This document shows positions 23,207 to 28,301 of a stretch of DNA of 28,301 bases, piece after piece (position 1 is the first letter of the stretch; each line of letters starts with the position of its first letter). The stretch is from Legionellales bacterium. Lineage in GTDB: Bacteria > Pseudomonadota > Gammaproteobacteria > Berkiellales > Berkiellaceae. The stretch is taken from positions 1-28,301 of the forward strand of contig JAHFQF010000005.1 of NCBI GenBank assembly GCA_023266435.1. The letters are read 5' to 3'. The notes beneath the pieces were generated by a model. It did not search any database, had not been told where the DNA came from, and saw only the letters and a program-made list of their open reading frames with translations. The position numbers and the translations under genes are program-made.

Positions 23207-24259
23207 ATGAACGGTTTACAGCAGCTTAGACTTGAATGTTACAATACTGTCTCAAAAAGCCTGTCATGTCTGAGCAACGAAAAATTACAGAAAATTTTAG
23301 CTGATGCCCAGCCAATGCACGAAGGCATCGGCGGAAAATCTGCTTTAATTCAGATCGATAAAACGCGTGTGTTTGTGAAAAAAGTACCTCTCACTGATCT
23401 GGAACAGTTACCGCAGAATTTTAACGTTACAGCGAATTTTTTTGAGTTACCACTGTGCTATCAATATGGTATTGGCTCCGCTGGCTTTGGGGCATGGCGC
23501 GAGCTTGCAGCACATGTCATGACAACGGATTGGGTGATTACAGGAGAGTGTCTAAATTTCCCCATGATGTACCATTGGCGTATTTTGCCAAGCGGCCCCA
23601 ATGATCATAATATTAACTATTGGGGTGATATTGAAAAATACTGCCAGTATTGGGAAAATTCAAGTGCTATTCGTCAGCGTGTGGAAGCAATCAATCAAGC
23701 GTCAACGCATATTGCCTTGTTTTTGGAGTATGTGCCACAAAATCTACATGAGTGGTTAAGTGCTCAAATTGCTAAAGGGGGGCATGCTGCTGAGTCAGCG
23801 GCTGTATTTGTAGAGAAACAGTTAAAAATCACAAACGCCTATATGAATGCACACGGACTGATGCATTTTGATGCGCACTTTGAAAACATACTCACTGATG
23901 GTGAGCTGCTGTATTTGAGTGATTTTGGTTTGGCATTATCAGATAGATTTAACCTCACAACAGCAGAAGTTGAGTTTTTAAAACATCATCAAACCTATGA
24001 CCAGGCTTGTGCTGCGGTAAACTTACTGCACTGTATCGTCACCTCATTTTTTGGCAAAGAAAGATGGGAAATTCAACTGCAAGAGTATGAAAACATGGTA
24101 AGTGAGTACAGTAATACATTGCCTACGATTGCCACTATGATTAAACGCTATGCTCCGATTGCGTTAATCATGCATCATTTTTTCCAGAAACTTCAAAAAG
24201 AAAGCAAAGCGACGTTATATCCTGCAGTACAATTAGAAAAATTGCTCATAATGCGCTAA
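23207..24259 (+). CDS. Protein kinase-like protein
   Basis: 350 residues from the ATG at 23207, which has AAGAGG 6 bases upstream; an in-frame extension to 23129 is rejected. The kinase fold is visible: VFVKK with the ATP lysine (58 or 59), a helix-C-like Glu in AWRELAAH (99), a hinge LFLEYVPQNLHEWL (171-184), a catalytic loop HFDAHFEN (220-227, Asp222 and Asn227 spaced as in HRDLKPEN, with Lys replaced by His) and SDFG (238-241). No signal peptide or transmembrane helix is seen. It may phosphorylate a protein or a small molecule. Bacteria of intracellular groups use such kinases as effectors, but no secretion signal is proven here. It precedes a second kinase-fold gene on the same strand. 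Confidence 0.75.
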   Translation: MNGLQQLRLECYNTVSKSLSCLSNEKLQKILADAQPMHEGIGGKSALIQIDKTRVFVKKVPLTDLEQLPQNFNVTANFFELPLCYQYGIGSAGFGAWRELAAHVMTTDWVITGECLNFPMMYHWRILPSGPNDHNINYWGDIEKYCQYWENSSAIRQRVEAINQASTHIALFLEYVPQNLHEWLSAQIAKGGHAAESAAVFVEKQLKITNAYMNAHGLMHFDAHFENILTDGELLYLSDFGLALSDRFNLTTAEVEFLKHHQTYDQACAAVNLLHCIVTSFFGKERWEIQLQEYENMVSEYSNTLPTIATMIKRYAPIALIMHHFFQKLQKESKATLYPAVQLEKLLIMR

Positions 24260-24270
24260 TTGCAGATAAT

Positions 24271-24287
24271 ATACCCAAGATCCTTGT
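24271..24287. repeat. Solo terminal-repeat fragment of the MITE-like element
   Basis: ATACCCAAGATCCTTG matches the end of the 161-bp palindromic element at 25512, which begins ATACCCAAGATACTCC. No second arm is found nearby, so this is a remnant or a chance match. Confidence 0.4.
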
Positions 24288-24349
24288 TTTTTCCAAAAGA
24301 AGATGATTCTCAGGGAATGAAACTAAGCATTTTTCTATAAAGGAAGAGA

Positions 24350-25366
24350 ATGATGAAGCCCGAATCAATGCCAACCAATGACAATCTGCATCAAGAAATT
24401 ATTCAATGGGCTTGCAAATGCCTTGCATCTCTTGGGTATAGACTAAAAAACGATCTTCCAGAAAATGTGAAAAATACACCTTGGTCTTATGTGGCTCGCT
24501 TTGAAACAACGGATGGTTACATTTATTTGAAGTACATGCCAAAGCTGATTGCATTGGAGGCTAGTATTATTCAAATTTTGCGTGATACATTTCATGCCAC
24601 TGTCCCCATTGTTATCGCACACAATACTGAATTGAGTTGCTTCTTAATGAAAGACGCAGGCAGATCATTGCGAGAACTTCTAAAAGAGAAATTTGATGCA
24701 ACATTGCTTTGTAAAGCGATTGATCAATTTACAGCGCTGCAATTGGCTGTTGCAGATCGTGTGGATGTTTTGCTTGAGATTGGAGTTCCTGATTGGCGGC
24801 TGAATAAATTGCCCGACTTATTCAGGAATGTGATTTCACAAAAAGATTTACTGATAGCAGATGGGTTGTCGGAAGCGGAGGTTAATGATCTAGAAGTGCT
24901 ATTTCCAAAGGTTGTTTATTTATGTCAAAAATTATCTGACTACGCTATCAAGCAAACCATGGTTCAGCCTGATTTTAATGACAATAATAATCTTATAGAC
25001 GATAAATCGCAAAATATCACTCTCATTGATCTGGGTGAAATAGCAATTTCTCACCCATTTTTCTCGCTGATAAATTGTTTGCATGTAATAAAGAAACATC
25101 ATGCACTCACAGATAAAGATGGTACGTATCTGAGGATAAAGGATGCTTGTCTTAAAAATTATATGCATTTTGAATCTAAAGAAAATTTATCAGATGCTTT
25201 TTCGATGGCACATGTATTATGGTTTGTTTATGACATATGTGCCCAATACAGGCTAATGATCGCATGTGGCACCGCTAGAATTGTGTCATTTCAACAGGGA
25301 AAACTCTGTAATTTATTGAAAGAATTTACGGCCAAATGTATTACGATTGACGAGTTATATAAATAA
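24350..25366 (+). CDS. Phosphotransferase, APH (aminoglycoside/choline kinase) fold
   Basis: 338 residues with the two-lobe APH layout. Lys61 in YIYLKYMP and Glu70 could form the ATP-binding pair. FLMKDAGRSLREL (98-110) is the hinge typical of APH proteins. The catalytic loop reads VQPDFNDNNNLI (205-216): the usual HGDFHxxN with Asp208 and Asn213 kept but the first His changed to Gln. IDLGE (226-230) replaces IDWE/D. So the active site is mostly intact. The A of AAGGAAGAGA is followed closely by two ATGs (24350, 24353). Substrate unknown; sugars, choline or an antibiotic are possible. Confidence 0.8.
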   Translation: MMKPESMPTNDNLHQEIIQWACKCLASLGYRLKNDLPENVKNTPWSYVARFETTDGYIYLKYMPKLIALEASIIQILRDTFHATVPIVIAHNTELSCFLMKDAGRSLRELLKEKFDATLLCKAIDQFTALQLAVADRVDVLLEIGVPDWRLNKLPDLFRNVISQKDLLIADGLSEAEVNDLEVLFPKVVYLCQKLSDYAIKQTMVQPDFNDNNNLIDDKSQNITLIDLGEIAISHPFFSLINCLHVIKKHHALTDKDGTYLRIKDACLKNYMHFESKENLSDAFSMAHVLWFVYDICAQYRLMIACGTARIVSFQQGKLCNLLKEFTAKCITIDELYK

Positions 25367-25420
25367 TATACTTTTATCGATTTCATTTAAGGCGTTGTTA
25401 TCATCGTCAGCTCGCATAAC

Positions 25421-25442
25421 GGGCCGGCACAGAGACCGGCCC
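25421..25442. repeat. GC-rich perfect hairpin, REP-like
   Basis: GGGCCGG (25421-25427) pairs perfectly with CCGGCCC (25436-25442) across an 8-base loop and is followed by CTACATTTT. It stands out in AT-rich surroundings. It may end transcription of the APH-fold gene or belong to a dispersed GC-rich repeat family. Confidence 0.65.
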
Positions 25443-25511
25443 CTACATTTTATGTATGTTCCGGTTGCTCGCGACTTGATGCCTAGCGTCAAATCAAATC
25501 GCTTTGAATAG

Positions 25512-25672
25512 ATACCCAAGATACTCCAAAATACCTGTTTCTAGCTGCCCGAGTTTACCCAGCTGAAGCCTTCTTCGCCTCGCAATAGTGTTGACTATTT
25601 CTCGGCTCAGAAGACTGCATCTGGTTAAATTCGCTTTGCTATAAACGACGCATTTTGAAGTTTCTTGGGTAT
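25512..25672. mobile_element. 161-bp palindromic MITE-like element
   Basis: The terminal arms 25512-25532 and 25652-25672 match as inverted repeats at 19 of 21 positions (outer ends ATACCCAAGA and TTCTTGGGTAT region). Internal parts also pair: GAGTTTACCCAG with CTGGTTAAATTC, and a central ATAGT-GTTG-ACTAT stem, so the whole element can fold into a long imperfect hairpin. It has no ORF and would need a transposase supplied elsewhere. No clear target duplication is visible beside it. Confidence 0.8.
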
Positions 25673-25770
25673 AACCATTAAATTGTCTCTAAAAGCGCCT
25701 GGCCTAAGTTTGAAAACTTATGGTAAAATTAGGGTTCTTATGGGAAAATATTTATTTATATAGCTGACAA

Positions 25771-27537
25771 ATGATCTTGAATTATATAGAAAATCCCCGG
25801 GCTGTTTATAAGCGCCTTTTAACTTATGTGAAACCCTATTGGGTTATCTTTATGTTAGCCATGATCGGTAATGTGTTTTATGGCCTAGTAGACGCTGCTT
25901 TCGTGAAATTATTGCAGCCATTGCTTGATAAGGGATTTGTGGCGCGCGATCAGTCATTCATCCGCATGGTCCCTTATTTATTGATTGGCATGTTTTTGAT
26001 TCGGGGTATAGCGAGCTTTATGTCCTCCTATTGCATGGGTTGGGTAGGGCGCCAAGTTATCTTAGTCTTTCGCCAAAAAATGTTTCAAAAGCTCTTAAAG
26101 TTACCTGCACGTTTTTATGATCACACTACCTCTGGCGAGTTACTGTCACGCATCACTTATAATGTAGAGCAGGTGGCAGCAGCCAGCTCGGAAGCACTCA
26201 CCGTCATTGTGCGTGAAGGCTTTGCGGCCATTGGGCTGATTATCGTCATGCTGACAGTCAACTGGCGTTTAACGTGTTTATTTTTCTTTATGATTCCTCT
26301 GATGGCCATGTTATTTGCGCATGCCTCTAAGCGTTTACGTGGTACAAGCACAAAAGTGCAAGGCTCCATGGGGAATGTTGCGCATACCGTAGAGGAAGTG
26401 CTTGAAGGCTATAAAGAGGTCAAAGCATTTGGTGGACAGGCCTATGAAATCGCGCGATTTGATGTTGCCACCCAAGCCAATCGTCATCAAGAAATGCGCT
26501 TAATTCGCATCGATGGGATTTTAATGCCGTTGATCCAAGTTGTAGCGGCATTTGGTTTGGCGGGTACGATTTATTTGGCAACGCTGCCAACCGATCATTT
26601 TTTAAATACAGCTATCACACCGGGTGGTTTTGCTACCATCGTCTCTAGCATGGTTGCTTTGCTACGTCCGATCAAACAATTAACTAAAATTAATGGCACG
26701 ATTCAGCGCGGTATTGCTGGTGCGGCCAGTATTTTTGAATTGTTAGATTTAGAAGAGGAAAGTGACACAGGCACTCGCACATTGACACGCGCTAAAGGGC
26801 ACATTGTTTTTGACCGCGTGTGCTTTCAATATGACAGTAGCAATCAGCCTGTGTTAAATCAGATTTCTTTTGAAGTACAGCCAGGCAAAATTGTTGCCAT
26901 CGTAGGGCGCTCTGGTAGTGGTAAGTCTACCTTAGTAAATTTACTGCCTCGTTTTTATGAAATCGGCAGTGGGCAGATTACAATAGACGGGATTCCTTTA
27001 GATCAGCTTAAGCTCGAAAATTTACGTGAACAGTTTAGTATCGTTACTCAGCATGTGACGTTGTTTAATGATACTGTGGCCAACAACATCGCCTATGGGA
27101 AATCAAACATCAGCATTTCAGAAGTTCGCGAGGCAGCTAAGTCTGCGTATGCATTAGAGTTTATTGAGCAATTGCCGCAAGGTTTTGAGACCATCATTGG
27201 TGAAAATGGTGTCCGTCTTTCAGGCGGACAACGTCAACGGCTGGCGATTGCGCGCGCAATTTTGAAAAAAGCGCCTATTTTAATTTTAGATGAAGCAACC
27301 TCCGCCTTAGATACCGAATCAGAGCGTTATATTCAGCAAGCTTTGGATACTTTGATGAAAAAGTGCACCACGCTAGTGATTGCACATCGCTTATCTACCA
27401 TAGAAAATGCCAACACCATTGTGGTTTTAGATCATGGAGAGGTGAAAGAATCCGGTTCGCATGCGGCCTTGCTTGAACGTCAAGGACTCTATGCGTCTTT
27501 GAGACAATTACAATACGACAACAAGGAAACTGACTAG
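25771..27537 (+). CDS. msbA: Lipid A export ATP-binding/permease protein MsbA
   Basis: A 588-residue half-transporter that flips lipid A-core across the inner membrane as a homodimer. Residues 1-330 hold six membrane helices, including GWVGRQVILVFRQKMFQKLLKLP and the coupling-helix area EEVLEGYKEVKAFGGQ. The nucleotide-binding domain has Walker A GRSGSGKST near 380, the Q-loop IVTQHVTLFN, signature LSGGQRQRLAIARAI near 483, Walker B ILILDEATSALD and IAHRLST. Length and arrangement match MsbA, and lpxK follows directly, as in many gammaproteobacteria. The start lacks a strong ribosome site. Confidence 0.95.
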   Translation: MILNYIENPRAVYKRLLTYVKPYWVIFMLAMIGNVFYGLVDAAFVKLLQPLLDKGFVARDQSFIRMVPYLLIGMFLIRGIASFMSSYCMGWVGRQVILVFRQKMFQKLLKLPARFYDHTTSGELLSRITYNVEQVAAASSEALTVIVREGFAAIGLIIVMLTVNWRLTCLFFFMIPLMAMLFAHASKRLRGTSTKVQGSMGNVAHTVEEVLEGYKEVKAFGGQAYEIARFDVATQANRHQEMRLIRIDGILMPLIQVVAAFGLAGTIYLATLPTDHFLNTAITPGGFATIVSSMVALLRPIKQLTKINGTIQRGIAGAASIFELLDLEEESDTGTRTLTRAKGHIVFDRVCFQYDSSNQPVLNQISFEVQPGKIVAIVGRSGSGKSTLVNLLPRFYEIGSGQITIDGIPLDQLKLENLREQFSIVTQHVTLFNDTVANNIAYGKSNISISEVREAAKSAYALEFIEQLPQGFETIIGENGVRLSGGQRQRLAIARAILKKAPILILDEATSALDTESERYIQQALDTLMKKCTTLVIAHRLSTIENANTIVVLDHGEVKESGSHAALLERQGLYASLRQLQYDNKETD

Positions 27538-27540
27538 GGC

Positions 27541-28301
27541 ATGCTAGGTATTAAAGCACAACGTACTAAATTAGCACAGCATTGGTTGCAGGTAAGCTAT
27601 CAATCTAACAATTGGCTGTCTTATTTTCGACCCTTATCTTGGTTGTATGCCGCCATTGTGACCATGCGACGTCACTGTTATCAAGCAGGCCTGTTAAAAC
27701 AAACCCAGTTTCCAGTACCTGTGATTGTGGTCGGGAATGTCACTTTAGGTGGAACAGGTAAAACCCCCATTGTGATCTGGTTAGCGCGTTATCTCAAAGC
27801 CCGAGGGTTTAAACCAGGCATTGTTTCTCGTGGATATGGTTCTAAAGCACGTTTATATCCTTTACGGCTGACACCCAATGCAGATCCTACTTATGTAGGT
27901 GATGAGCCCTATTTGATTTATCAACGTACCCAGTGTCCCACTGTGGTTGACCCAAATCGCGTACAGGCTGTACAGACTTTATTGCAGAATGATCCCGTGG
28001 ATTTGATCATTGCCGATGATGGATTACAGCATTATGCCTTAGGGCGCACAGTAGAGATTGCGGTGATCGATGGAGAGCGGCGCTTAGGTAATGGCTATTG
28101 CTTACCCGCTGGCCCACTACGTGAGCCTAAAAGCCGTTTACAACAGGTAGACATGGTCGTGTGCCATGGTAATGAGCCTGAACTGAATGAATGGCAAATG
28201 CAGTTGCAACCACAAGATTTATTACAGCCGATTGGGGATGGTGAGCCTACGCCATTGTCGCGCTTTGTGGGTAAACGTGTGCATGCAGTTGCAGGGATTG
28301 G
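27541..28301 (+). CDS. lpxK: Tetraacyldisaccharide 4'-kinase (C-terminus outside window)
   Basis: Phosphorylates the 4' position of the lipid A disaccharide at the inner membrane. 253 residues are visible, the frame being open to the window end. An N-terminal amphipathic/hydrophobic part (LSYFRPLSWLYAAIVTMRR) is followed by the P-loop VVGNVTLGGTGKTP near residue 65-77, GIVSRGYGSK, VGDEPYLIYQRTQCPTVVDPNR and IIADDGLQHYALGRTVEIAVIDG, all hallmark LpxK motifs. It begins 3 bases after the msbA stop, so the pair is one operon for lipid A completion and export. Confidence 0.95.
   Translation, partial: MLGIKAQRTKLAQHWLQVSYQSNNWLSYFRPLSWLYAAIVTMRRHCYQAGLLKQTQFPVPVIVVGNVTLGGTGKTPIVIWLARYLKARGFKPGIVSRGYGSKARLYPLRLTPNADPTYVGDEPYLIYQRTQCPTVVDPNRVQAVQTLLQNDPVDLIIADDGLQHYALGRTVEIAVIDGERRLGNGYCLPAGPLREPKSRLQQVDMVVCHGNEPELNEWQMQLQPQDLLQPIGDGEPTPLSRFVGKRVHAVAGI

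Larger units (their letters stand above)
25367..25770. other. Intergenic region carrying hairpins and a MITE-like element
   Basis: About 400 bases between the APH-fold gene and msbA. It has a GC-rich hairpin (25421-25442), a second stem TTGATGC (25476-25482) with GCGTCAA (25486-25492), and the 161-bp palindromic element (25512-25672). The remaining 100 bases before msbA should hold its promoter, but I find no convincing -35/-10 pair. Confidence 0.6.

Noticed and set aside
1..28301. CRISPR arrays, tRNA or rRNA genes, transposase or integrase genes
   Set aside because: I looked for regularly spaced repeats, cloverleaf-type sequences and recombinase motifs and saw none; the repeats present are isolated palindromes.

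Overview
The window looks like chromosomal DNA of a Gram-negative gammaproteobacterium of moderate-to-low GC. Evidence includes an msbA-lpxK pair, a cytochrome bd oxidase locus and dispersed palindromic repeats. The tryptophan locus suggests life with a host that makes kynurenine, perhaps a Legionellales/Coxiella-like intracellular bacterium. That placement is inference; no rRNA or other marker is present.

Layout. 1-671 (-): 5' part of a lipoprotein-like proline iminopeptidase-type hydrolase. 672-1364: regulatory gap with a palindromic repeat and a candidate tryptophan leader peptide (MIATIWWPLGQF). 1365-9413 (+): a tightly packed operon encoding a three-gene TrpXYZ-type ABC importer, kynureninase and TrpD, TrpC, TrpF, TrpB, TrpA. 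TrpE and TrpG (anthranilate synthase) are absent. Read together, the operon would import kynurenine (or tryptophan), cleave kynurenine to anthranilate and rebuild tryptophan. 9414-10183: a second copy of the palindromic repeat, then a minus-strand gene of unknown function under a clear TPP riboswitch.

10273-15311: photolyase, GNAT acetyltransferases, MutM, a CatB/Vat-type acyltransferase, a GyrI-like effector-binding protein and CsaA, which reads as a repair and xenobiotic-modification neighbourhood. 15432-18537: a DUF1810 protein with an unknown C-terminal half, a DUF2000 protein, an AlkD-type glycosylase and a secreted protein overlapping alkD. 18771-21325: cydA-cydB plus a small DUF2474-like membrane protein absent from simple ORF calls. 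21349-22850 (-): GNAT and a threonine aldolase-family enzyme. 23207-25366: two consecutive kinase-fold proteins (one protein-kinase-like, one APH-like). 25367-25770: a GC-rich hairpin and a 161-bp palindromic MITE-like element. 25771-end: msbA and the start of lpxK.

The two observations most worth following are the kynurenine-to-tryptophan operon with its own transporter and candidate attenuator, and the TPP riboswitch that controls a single unrecognised protein.
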